A stretch of 64,000 nucleotides of DNA. Origin: Enteroscipio rubneri. Lineage in GTDB: Bacteria > Actinomycetota > Coriobacteriia > Coriobacteriales > Eggerthellaceae. A program made the translations under genes and the position numbers. Below are positions 40,901-46,527 of this stretch, piece by piece; the first letter of the stretch is position 1; each line of letters starts with the position of its first letter. The DNA lies in the NCBI RefSeq assembly GCF_002899715.1, contig NZ_PPEK01000011.1:1-64000 (forward strand), in the 5' to 3' direction. Below the pieces are notes generated by a model. That model was not told the DNA's origin, ran no database searches, and was given only the letters and a program-made list of their open reading frames with translations.

Positions 40901-43375
40901 CTGGTCCGCCAAATTGAAGGAGCGCATGTCCGCAACGTACTCCTTCTTTGACACGGTATCGTCGCCCTCGATCCACACGTTATAGGCGTAGTCGTTCGGA
41001 ATGAGATTGCTCTCGGGCGACGGGGCGTCGCCTATGAGCAACGGGATGTCGCCCTGTATGATCCCGGATACGTCGTAGGTTCTCGTACCCAAGATCTCAT
41101 CTGTTTCACTGTTGTTGCTGGACTCGTCGTCTTTGACCAGCCCGACGACTGTCACGTTCGCTTCCGATTGCGGAATTTGCAGCACGATGTTCGCAGAACT
41201 GGTATAGAGGGTGCCCATAAGGTTGTCCAGCTCGTAGTAGTCTATCTTGAGGCGGTAGTCGCCTATGGCCTGCTTTGGGGATTCGAGCAAGAAATAAACT
41301 CGGCTCCTGTAGTCAGAATGGAGGAGGTCGGTAACCTCTTTGTAGCTATCGTCCGAGTCCTCCCTGTACTGCAGCTGCACCGAATAGCGGTAGCAATTGT
41401 CGAACGGGTAGAGGGTGGCGAAACCAAAGGAAATCCGCTGATTCACGTCCTTGGCAAGAGCGGAAGCCAAGAAATCTTCGGGCTGGATGGTAATATCGAA
41501 CGGCAGGCTCGTATCGGCCCACTGCGCGTACAGCGTGACGGTCCCGCTCTTTACGAAGTCGTACAGGTTATCGGAGCTTTCGCTGATCCACTCGGCCTTC
41601 GAGTCGTTCCCATCGGGCATGGTCGCCCAGCCCAAAAACGCGCGCGTGTCGTTTTTGTCCTCGCTGTTGACGCACGTAGCCGTGGGCAGCGCGCCTACCG
41701 GTTCGCCTTTCACGAAGGTCTTGGTCACGTCTTTCGGATCCATGGAGCAGGTATTACCGGCAGGTTCGTTCAGGTTGAACTTCACAGTAGCCGAGGAGGG
41801 CACGCAGTAGGCGTAGAAAATGGGGTCGCCGCCGTAGATGCGATCGTGTATATCGTCCGGATTGGCCTTGTATTCCTTCGGCGGCTTGCTCCACGTGCCG
41901 CTCGCGTCAGGCGCTTCGAGCGTCCAATAGGCCAGGCTGTAGCCCTTGGGCGCATCGGCATTCTTGCTGGAAAAAACCGTGTTCCAGTAGGCGTAGCCGT
42001 ACGCGTCCCTCGCGCGCTCGCTGTTCATGGGGTTTATCAACGTAATCTTGATGTCCTTGCCGACGCCGACGCCCTCAAGTACCCTGCCGCCATCGCCTAT
42101 GCACATTTCAGGATCGCTATTGGTATACCCGTGGGTAATGTCGAGAGTAATCATGCTGACGATGCTGCCGTTGCACGCGCTACCGCCGATGGCGTCCGCC
42201 GGCACGCTGCCCTCTAGAGTCTCGCAGCTGGTAATCTTAAATGACGAGGGCACCGCGTACCCGAAAAGGCCGCCGGCATGCCCGGCTTCTGCGGCGTCGG
42301 TTTTGATAGCGCCTGAGTTGTAGCAGGACGAAACAGAACGCGCATAACCGTCGAGGGTGTCGGCGAATCCCACCAAACCGCCGGAGTATCCGATACTGCT
42401 CGAGCTATAGATTTCCCCTTGGTTGTAGTCGTGATGAATGCTAAAAGTGGTCACTATATACGACAGATACCCCACCAAGCCTCCGGCGCATCCCCCGATT
42501 GTTTCTGGCTTGCCTTGATTATTGTTGTCATAGACCGTGGGGAAGCTGCCGCCCATCGACTTGACCTCGCCGTTGTTCGAGCAGTACTCCAAACCACTTG
42601 CCTTAGGCTGGGCCGGGATCCTATCGCTGCACTTCACAAGGCTGCCCACCATGCCGCCAGCGTGCCCCTCCAAGGACAGGATTTCGCCGAAGTTCGAGCA
42701 GCGCTCGATGACGATACCGCCTTTGTCGTTGTTATTGTCGAAATACGAGCCTATGAAGCCGCCGGCACTCGGACCGCCCTGCACGTTCGCCTGGTTCGTG
42801 CAATCCCTTATCTCGATTCGGCGGTCATCGGAAGAGTCGCCCTTCGTGCCGATGCTCCCGAACAGCGTGCCTGCGTTGCCGCTGTAACTCACCGAGCCGA
42901 TGACGTGGAGGTCCTTGATCGTTGTGACGCCCGTGTCGCCAGCCTTGCCGCCGGTCTGGAAGAGGGCGCTGTGGCTGGTAAGCTGGAGCTCGATCAAGTG
43001 CCCGTTGCCGTCGAGCTTGGCCACTTGCAAGTCGGGATGGTTCATTCTGTCGACGACGGCGTCGTCGACGACCCCGCCGTATTCCGCACCATCGGGGCCA
43101 GGGGCGGTGAGGTCATTCATGAGGCGCGCGTACTGCTGGCGCTCTTGGTCCTTGCTCATGCCGTTCAGGCTGTTGCACCACGCAATGAGGTCTTCGGTGC
43201 TGTAGATAAGCGTGGGCTCGTCGGCCGTGCCTTTTCCTTGCAGCTGGGCCGCGTAGGCGGGCGAGGGAGCCGCAAGCGCGGCGAACGCGAGGATCGCGGC
43301 GATCATGCCCGTCGTGAGCAGCGCGGCGAACGCCAGCCGCTTGTCTTCATGTTCACGCCTCAGTACCCGGCCCAT
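31931..43375 (-). CDS. Giant wall-anchored Ig-like/FN3 repeat surface protein
   Basis: This product is about 3,814 aa. A signal peptide (FAALLTTGMIAAILAFAALAAPSPAYA) comes first, then a beta-helix/GLUG-type region (~40-430; e.g. SAGGFIGSYFDN, HAGGMVGSLV). A Listeria-Bacteroides (InlB B-type) repeat ending VTLYAQWA lies near 530-620. From ~1,000 to ~3,650 there are tandem Ig-like (LTYQWQ-type) and fibronectin-III (TYEWRVRAV-type) pairs, at least nine. Next come a C-terminal X2-like domain, a Gly/Pro linker, LAPTGD, a hydrophobic helix and RLRRRR, i.e. a sortase signal. It is probably an adhesin. ATG 43375 replaces a TTG 13 codons earlier. A LytTR two-component system lies divergent, with paired direct repeats at the promoter. 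Confidence 0.9.
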   Translation of the reverse strand: MGRVLRREHEDKRLAFAALLTTGMIAAILAFAALAAPSPAYAAQLQGKGTADEPTLIYSTEDLIAWCNSLNGMSKDQERQQYARLMNDLTAPGPDGAEYGGVVDDAVVDRMNHPDLQVAKLDGNGHLIELQLTSHSALFQTGGKAGDTGVTTIKDLHVIGSVSYSGNAGTLFGSIGTKGDSSDDRRIEIRDCTNQANVQGGPSAGGFIGSYFDNNNDKGGIVIERCSNFGEILSLEGHAGGMVGSLVKCSDRIPAQPKASGLEYCSNNGEVKSMGGSFPTVYDNNNQGKPETIGGCAGGLVGYLSYIVTTFSIHHDYNQGEIYSSSSIGYSGGLVGFADTLDGYARSVSSCYNSGAIKTDAAEAGHAGGLFGYAVPSSFKITSCETLEGSVPADAIGGSACNGSIVSMITLDITHGYTNSDPEMCIGDGGRVLEGVGVGKDIKITLINPMNSERARDAYGYAYWNTVFSSKNADAPKGYSLAYWTLEAPDASGTWSKPPKEYKANPDDIHDRIYGGDPIFYAYCVPSSATVKFNLNEPAGNTCSMDPKDVTKTFVKGEPVGALPTATCVNSEDKNDTRAFLGWATMPDGNDSKAEWISESSDNLYDFVKSGTVTLYAQWADTSLPFDITIQPEDFLASALAKDVNQRISFGFATLYPFDNCYRYSVQLQYREDSDDSYKEVTDLLHSDYRSRVYFLLESPKQAIGDYRLKIDYYELDNLMGTLYTSSANIVLQIPQSEANVTVVGLVKDDESSNNSETDEILGTRTYDVSGIIQGDIPLLIGDAPSPESNLIPNDYAYNVWIEGDDTVSKKEYVADMRSFNLADQHLKEGQTYQLCVARTFYRSYGKDTYEGESEPYRIPFVVPYADSVPVSITVPKMTVDDVVTLDNKPCSFETFSKIPLNKPFNLVVDAKYEQPQPESRPVQVRWQYSDSWDGVNWADLPVDTRVAWSDDRKTARLYTTLNADIAFDEAIFRVRLSSPPSPDSVIGNNSKELSVYLAEPEMAQPRVTDDTHVKLEWTWLDGGGSLMTSEGFAVSIERKEPGGGDWVEEKTDWTTEYSYETTLDPQVEYRACVRAETAGLKSDYSNYRTFKTTGATGLTWNDAYCTAYLPSEQRNDKISVDYDWANYNDGKHAVQYSWYLNENKDSKGGYSHFATTESDSMNFPEDFVTEKQWDPMKAWWVKVEARVWALTDEGELDYVVTGTAKTSSPLPVVHNTTAPQNLKVKDVGSYHATVCWDAPAEGTVREYEVKAGSYKQIVPVEAGKTSYEATINLSPSTYYSASVSTVDSRKRNSTIATTPETVEVHTLPSPEVGTWTVTADKTAADLGDKVTLSASYVANSGKFPTAAELQWYSWCEGDPDWQPEGEAVTLNDASKDYTTTLIHEVTSEDYGRQWKLGVKATSPDASVTGSSNVVTVAIMPPTPTNVACGAPTPTSLPVSWKPVEDAEGYQIKCVKLDTDGNPENATTYSVTADGLKPDAGGKLCYEVLNLQPSTTYQVSVAAFVRGVTGKFSAALDATTLAEPTIETPVFQQVPKTAWVEAGDDATFTAQASVSDGGAIAYAWQRKGAGEQDFTPIAQSDKYAMSENAGVATLTVNKVGADDVAAAFRCVATNSKDNQTANAASTAAYLTVAPVAPTDVQAQATSATTGEVTWKASGAIHRFAVTWRQFDEDGYKGSEYSKVVTIPNDETQGSCQLEGLLPEASYEVAVYAAPEAGFRSEKVSASLYTPAASALDSATVSSDKTLVKPGETVTFKVETNVDGLLPERLEYRWQRNSSGEFWFDVEGEAGTKKELSIVAPEGGSVESYRCIVTSTRTTTGVGTDTKSVTSSVGLLLTSVPVAPPVQLAAEPGTTSVHLTWASGDPRDVTYQVQYAEGSTPNDDAWQTVDNVGSSTSCDVEGLKANTVYSWRVQAVVRDQLWSEWAQADTFITLEEPSALATVLVTPRWGAAVAGSSKGVTYTAVTNIDNALNGETLSYQWQESATGVEWSDVQGATEVTYVADAANAKPRSCQYRCVVTASKDGAPLKTITSESVNFRTTATPPTDLVAESITAATANLSWKGSLVEGLSYRVFWRASGADAWISTSDLTEAKYTLKSLMPATTYEWYVQVMDNGEPSVRSVTSLFVTQSLSPIPQLTRVVVGPLDQTPSAGERATFTAYTNVDDMPDETRAYKWEMRDLDSDEWKTLEGKTTREIKLDPGADGYVRCTVTYTPPTSALVQSLANASVTSTNEARVRVMPGAPSGLTVNAVGKTTADISWTGDASGATFDLVYRAVGSSEWASVPRLNSASTNLADLNPGTVYEWNVRSVAYDASGDPLYSDWVAGPLFTTQPEEIVFSRAWVTPSATSVLAGAEGSVTLTANTDADTANETLTYQWQRFDGTAWKSVDGETAATLQVSAKDLPVGEHPYRCEVTATRGSSTKTFDSNESVVTAMPAAPTDLTVGDDFPYVDPDNQSGQVSAVLSWTWGNGALPEGTRFEVSYRKLAGAGAINDEWLSEGLEIDDAARTCQAVLEARNITYQWRVRVVQNGVTSPWSEIDTFITAQDEPAEVLSSVQVTPSDSLVSNDEVATVTLTASTNVTDDVALTYAWEWCKLTTEDPRKSETVWTSMDDKTSKEITLSGDERNRYVRCTVKQTVGGTTKTASSNPARVRTEPMAPKETSAKAARVGTYDSTSCIGLRWECDDPRAQNDAQKTVIGYEVNYRKIGESEWSEEICNEKSCRLTSLEFDATYEWRVRTILSNNMKGEGGYNPTVDKGGPHSEWVDGPVFTAPKVEVTPTRAAAVIGNGRTLTFTAIPNASIMSHERNKEYQWERYEGTKWVSVPGETNATLSIKANEAATAGASRYRCTVTLEGSEYTRIVTTSNEVTCTLAPAAPTNLTVSDISSDEATLSWTWEKGGLQKADKFEILYRESGAKVWETATAADRACEFVLKDLKPETIYEWRVRAVQNGVESLPSFANLFVTASEHPALKLESVLVDPSDQTVKPEAQVTVTATTNLDGMVDPGELTYAWEKRALDSDPNASDAWTEIAGQTGSSVTLPVKTSGYVRCTVTYTVNGSAVGDPVVSNEVSVRVQPDAVPTDLNVKDIGDTTATFAWGGTLPSGGSFTLLYRPAGEDGWTTVPKLTASPYTVEGLAPGTTYEWRMCSVSADGVASEWVDGPAFATTSPDGVLGSVVVAPERAEAVAGDSALVEDFFATVTGTAEGQSLAYQWQVLLSGGWTNLPGETGERTHLSVATLEAGEHSVRCLVTATAPGGKTKTVESNAVTLVLSPATPSGLDVREVTRDAATLAWTWAGPGAVDSFNVRYREEGASDADWATAPADSVDPVSMTCIIKVLASGTSYEWQVQAVRGGQTSAWVASGFVTLADGPLKVARIWPSDVVLAKDEQARFVVFTNRGNAADVSYEWQRRALDSEDADDSWETIPNATDKILTLAANTTGYIRCVATQTAPSAGAAEGAEVSEVAEAAETPETPEGADVAEGAETPEGPDVADVADAAEAGASNETLGANDGSETNEAGETPAANEAGEASATSEVSEVVETFAASAPVAISNQARVRVTPSVPSGLTAAAGYTNAALSWAPADVDGVTFTLAYRVAGSQDWTEVPGLTAPEYDLGGLAQGSSYEWRVQAVVGKGDDALKTEWAYGDSFTTQTMKTYRVTAGANGTWQPGQAGLAFTINGELDKFVSLAVDGAELKRDKDYTAISGSTIITLSNDYLATLSAGTHTLVATYTDGTAETTFTVAEADKPTPPPPGDGNNTSGTDGDDSGAGGAGAKPLAPTGDPLGNAVGAAGVLGAVCAAFAAIAAVRLRRRR
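32716..33016 (-). repeat. Acidic low-complexity repeat inside the adhesin
   Basis: About 100 residues of Ala/Glu/Thr/Pro/Val repeats (AEAAETPETPEGADV, DVADVADAAEAG, NEAGE) interrupt the last-but-one Ig-like domain between TAPSAG and SNQARVRV. The DNA shows matching short repeats (GCCTCGGCCACGTCGGCC-like), a likely site of length variation. Confidence 0.7.
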
Positions 43376-43414
43376 ACCGTACCCCGTTCTCGCAGGAAAG
43401 CACACTTCAAGCAA

Positions 43415-43480
43415 AGTTTACCGAGGTACAAGGCCGAAAACTGCCTTCTGGCACGAAACGAATCCTCCTGGCATGAAACG
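43415..43480 (-). promoter_or_regulatory. Adhesin promoter region with paired direct repeats
   Basis: CTGGCACGAAACG at 43448-43460 and CTGGCATGAAACG at 43468-43480 repeat with exactly 20-bp spacing. TAAACT (43420-43415, minus strand) is a candidate -10 box. The nearer repeat edge then falls near -40, a usual place for an activator. No good -35 box is present. Confidence 0.6.
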
Positions 43481-43724
43481 CATCCGCCGCCATCCTCGAG
43501 CGGCGGGAGAAGACAGGGACGCTGCCACCCTGAACGAAGGCCACAGGCCGGGGCTGAAGGACCTGCAATAGGAAGCGCCGCGAGGTGCGCCGCCGTTCTC
43601 CCGCCCGCTCAAGATGGCGATGGCTGGCCTGTTGAACATCGGCGGCGGTTTCGCGAAGAGGCGCGGTATACTGGGGGACGAGCGGCGCTTGGGGTCGCGC
43701 AGCACGCTCGGCTCGGCATTCGGG

Positions 43725-43757
43725 CTGGCACGAAACGCGCCGATCTGGCACGAAAAC
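43725..43757 (+). promoter_or_regulatory. Paired direct repeats upstream of the LytTR regulator
   Basis: CTGGCACGAAACG (43725-43737) and CTGGCACGAAAAC (43745-43757) have the same motif, orientation and 20-bp spacing as the pair at 43448-43480. The pair lies 46 bases before the regulator's start codon, which fits autoregulation. Confidence 0.6.
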
Positions 43758-43802
43758 ATCCGTCGCTTTTCAACGATACCGCCAAAATGGAAAGGAGGTT
43801 CC

Positions 43803-44597
43803 ATGACGCGCCGCATAACCGATATGCGCCGTTCAGGCGAACCCCTCCCTGCCGGCATGTATCGAAGAAAGAGACCGATGAGAATCGCCATCGTTGACGA
43901 CTGCGCACCCGATGCCAAAACCCTCGAAGACGCGATCCGCTCCCACCTGGACAAGCGAGGACGCACCTGCGAGATATGCCGCTTCCGCGGCGGCGACGAC
44001 CTGTTCGAGACAGCCGACGCGCTCGCCTTCGACCTCGTGTTCCTGGATGTGTTCCTGGACGGCGCCAACGGCATCGACATCGCCGAACGGCTGCGGCGCG
44101 AGAACTACCCCGGCCTCATCATCTTCACCACCGTGTCCAGCGAACACGCCGTGGACGGGTTCCGTGTGCGCGCGTTCCACTACCTGACCAAGCCGTTCAC
44201 GCCCGACGACATCGCCGCCGCCCTGGACGAGGCAATCGAGCGCCTCGCCGGAGACGAGACCATGCTGCGCATCCACGACGGATCGGCCGTGATCAACGTG
44301 CCGCTGTCGCAGGTGCGCTCCATCACCGCCGACGGGCACTACTTGAACCTCAACACCGCGAACGGGCCGCTGCGCTGGCGCCAGTCGTTCGGCCGGCTCG
44401 CGGACATGGTGGCGCCATATCCGCAGCTGTTCGCCTGCAACCGCGGCATCATGGCGAACCTCGCCCACGTAGACGACCTCACCGACGACGGCTGCTTCCT
44501 TATGGACGACGGCTCAAAGCTGCCCGTGCGCCGCTCGTCGCGCGCCGAGGCACGCAGCCGCTATTTCGACTATCTGTTCACCCACGTGCGGAGGTAG
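43803..44597 (+). CDS. LytTR-family response regulator
   Basis: This ~264-aa regulator has a CheY-like receiver at residues ~26-145: acidic pair in IVDDC, phospho-acceptor Asp in DLVFLDVFLDGANG, Thr/Ser in IIFTTVSS, and Lys in YLTKPFTPDD. A LytTR DNA-binding domain lies at ~165-262 (VINVPLSQVRSITADGHYLNL, FACNRGIMANLAHVDDL). I chose ATG 43803 because AAAGGAGG sits five bases upstream. It adds 25 basic residues before the usual MRIAIVDD start at 43878, which has only a weak site. The kinase gene follows by six bases. Likely targets are the paired repeats beside the adhesin and its own gene. Confidence 0.9.
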   Translation: MTRRITDMRRSGEPLPAGMYRRKRPMRIAIVDDCAPDAKTLEDAIRSHLDKRGRTCEICRFRGGDDLFETADALAFDLVFLDVFLDGANGIDIAERLRRENYPGLIIFTTVSSEHAVDGFRVRAFHYLTKPFTPDDIAAALDEAIERLAGDETMLRIHDGSAVINVPLSQVRSITADGHYLNLNTANGPLRWRQSFGRLADMVAPYPQLFACNRGIMANLAHVDDLTDDGCFLMDDGSKLPVRRSSRAEARSRYFDYLFTHVRR

Positions 44598-44603
44598 GCT
44601 TCC

Positions 44604-46034
44604 ATGGGAGAGGACGTTGCCGGAGGGCTTCTGTGGTACGTCGTGCGCAATGCACCTACGTTCCTGGCGATGTTCTTTCTCATGCTGCTGGCAGTGCGCG
44701 GGCGGCTGCGCTTTTCTCTCAAGGCAACCGTGGGCATGGCGCTGGGCATCGTCGTCGCCGTCAGCCTGGCCTGCGGCATCGGCGTGGCTGCCTTCGCCGG
44801 CGAGGAAGGGGTCTGGGCGACGGTTCCCGTGCTGGCCGTGTCGCTGCTGTCGCTGGCCGCGCTGACGAAGCTGCCGTGGGGCAAGCGCCTGTTCGTGTTC
44901 TTCAGCGCTGCGACCGCCGCCGCCATCGCCATCCTCACCTACGACGTGCTGCTGCGCACGGTGGCGCTGGAATGGAGCTTCGGGGTGCGGCGCGTGCTGG
45001 ACGCCGTCGTGTGCTCCGCGGGCCCGCTCGTGCTGGCGCCGCTGTTCGCGCGAACCATCCGCTGGGGCGTCGAGCAGGTGGACGACCCCGCGCTCTGGCG
45101 GCGCTTGGCCGCCGTGCCCGCGGGGTTCTTTGTGGCGGCGAACGCGCTGTATATGTTCGCCTACGCGGTGGAGTTCCTCTCGAGCGGCGCCAACGCGTTG
45201 TACGCGCTGGCGGTGGGCGTGCTGGCGTTTCTGATGGTGGCGTCGTACCTCATGCTGTTCTCGGCTCTGCGCACCGTCATGGAGAACGCGCGCCTGCGCG
45301 AGGCGGCTCAGCTGGAAGAGCTGCAGCATGAGCGCTACGAGAACCTGCGGCGCACCCTGCGCGAAACCGCCAAGGCGCGCCATGACTTCCGCCATCAGCT
45401 GCTGGTCATTCGGTCGTTCGCCGAAAAGGACGACGTGCGAGGCCTGCGCGCATACCTCGACGAGGAAGGGGCTGGCCAGGCGCAACGCGAGTCGGGCGCC
45501 TACGCGCTCAACTTTGCTTTAGACTCCGTGGCCGCGCATTTCGCCGAGCGGGCTCGAGCCTGCGGTGCCGATGTCTCGCTCGCCTTCGCGCTGCCCGAAC
45601 GCCTGCCGCTGCCCGAAGCCGATTTCTGCATGGCGATGGCGAACCTACTGGAGAACGCCGTGGAGGCCTGCGAGCGCGCGGCGACGGAGGGCGCGCAGGG
45701 TTCGGGGAGCGCGCGGGCGGGGACGGACGGCCGATCGGCGTTGCCGGACGGGGCGCGCACGCTCTTCATGGACGCCGAAGTGCGGGTCGAGGGCAGCGCC
45801 GTGCTGGTTTCCGTGCGCAACAACTGCTCGTCCACCGATGCCCGCGCGTTGGCCGCCGCGGCGCCAAACGGCGTGCTGTCGAGCGGCGCACGCTCGGCCA
45901 AGCGGGAGGGCGACGGCATCGGGCTGGCCTCGGTAGCCACGATGGCGAAGCGCTATCGGGGAGAAGTACGGGTTGAAACCGACGAGCACGCGGCGACGAT
46001 CCGCGTGCTGCTGCGCGCAGGCGGGGCGCGCTAG
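44604..46034 (+). CDS. GHKL-type sensor histidine kinase (AgrC/HPK10-like)
   Basis: The 476-aa protein has six or seven membrane helices in residues ~10-230. A coiled linker (AQLEELQHERYENLRRTLRETAKARHDFRHQLL) holds the phospho-acceptor His in RHDFRHQL. The ATPase domain has an N-box NLLENAVEACERA and a G-box GDGIGLASVATMAKRY. An Ala/Gly/Ser-rich insertion separates these boxes. It has no classical periplasmic sensor domain, so the signal is probably membrane-embedded or peptide-like. GGAGG precedes ATG 44604. It should phosphorylate the adjacent LytTR regulator, with which it forms one operon. Confidence 0.9.
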   Translation: MGEDVAGGLLWYVVRNAPTFLAMFFLMLLAVRGRLRFSLKATVGMALGIVVAVSLACGIGVAAFAGEEGVWATVPVLAVSLLSLAALTKLPWGKRLFVFFSAATAAAIAILTYDVLLRTVALEWSFGVRRVLDAVVCSAGPLVLAPLFARTIRWGVEQVDDPALWRRLAAVPAGFFVAANALYMFAYAVEFLSSGANALYALAVGVLAFLMVASYLMLFSALRTVMENARLREAAQLEELQHERYENLRRTLRETAKARHDFRHQLLVIRSFAEKDDVRGLRAYLDEEGAGQAQRESGAYALNFALDSVAAHFAERARACGADVSLAFALPERLPLPEADFCMAMANLLENAVEACERAATEGAQGSGSARAGTDGRSALPDGARTLFMDAEVRVEGSAVLVSVRNNCSSTDARALAAAAPNGVLSSGARSAKREGDGIGLASVATMAKRYRGEVRVETDEHAATIRVLLRAGGAR

Positions 46035-46184
46035 CGTCTCAGGGCGTGTTTGAGCGTGTCAAATCGCTCGGCGTACCGCCGCCGGCCATGCGCACGGTCC
46101 AGCCGATGGGGTCGGACATGTCGATTTCCGCGCAGGTCACGCACGCCTCTGCGACGGAAGAGATCTCGACAATGATTCGCCACA

Positions 46185-46200
46185 TGTTTCACGTGAAACA
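46185..46200. other. parS-type centromere site 1
   Basis: TGTTTCACGTGAAACA is a perfect 16-bp palindrome identical to the widely conserved chromosomal ParB-binding parS consensus. It lies in the 493-base gap after the kinase gene, outside any supported gene. Confidence 0.85.
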
Positions 46201-46392
46201 TCGCGTTGCCCATCGCGCGGAGGCTTCCGGCTTCGATGCGCCAATAGCGCCCCGTTCGTTCGCATCCGATTGCCGGTTGGGGCAGGTGCTTTCGATACTC
46301 GACGGAAAAGCCGCCTGGACGCGGCCGTCGGGCTTGCCCCTCCCATCCTCGCAGAGCTCGGAGACGGCGTTCGTGACTTGAAAAGCCGCACT

Positions 46393-46444
46393 CGTTTCGT
46401 GCACACGATTGCGCGGGTTATGCGGGCGCGCCGGAGACTATGAT
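46393..46444 (+). promoter_or_regulatory. Candidate promoter region of the Hint/LamG operon
   Basis: CGTTTCGTGC (46393-46402) matches ten bases of the complement of the LytTR repeat motif seen at 43448. TATGAT (46439-46444) is a good -10 box without a recognisable -35. A second clean repeat at 20-bp spacing is missing, so regulator control is only a possibility. Confidence 0.35.
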
Positions 46445-46527
46445 GATGAACACGCATATCTATGCGCGTTCGCCAAGCGGTCGCAATGCGAGGCCCGCGT
46501 TCGCGGCCGAGAAAGGAGGCGGTACGC

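Noticed and set aside
43448-43757. CRISPR-like interpretation of the CTGGCACGAAACG repeats
   Set aside because: Only four 13-bp copies in two pairs with 7-bp gaps; this fits regulator binding sites, not an array.
46462-46527. Upstream in-frame extension of the Hint gene
   Set aside because: Basic, atypical residues and no ribosome binding site, whereas ATG 46528 has AAAGGAGG.
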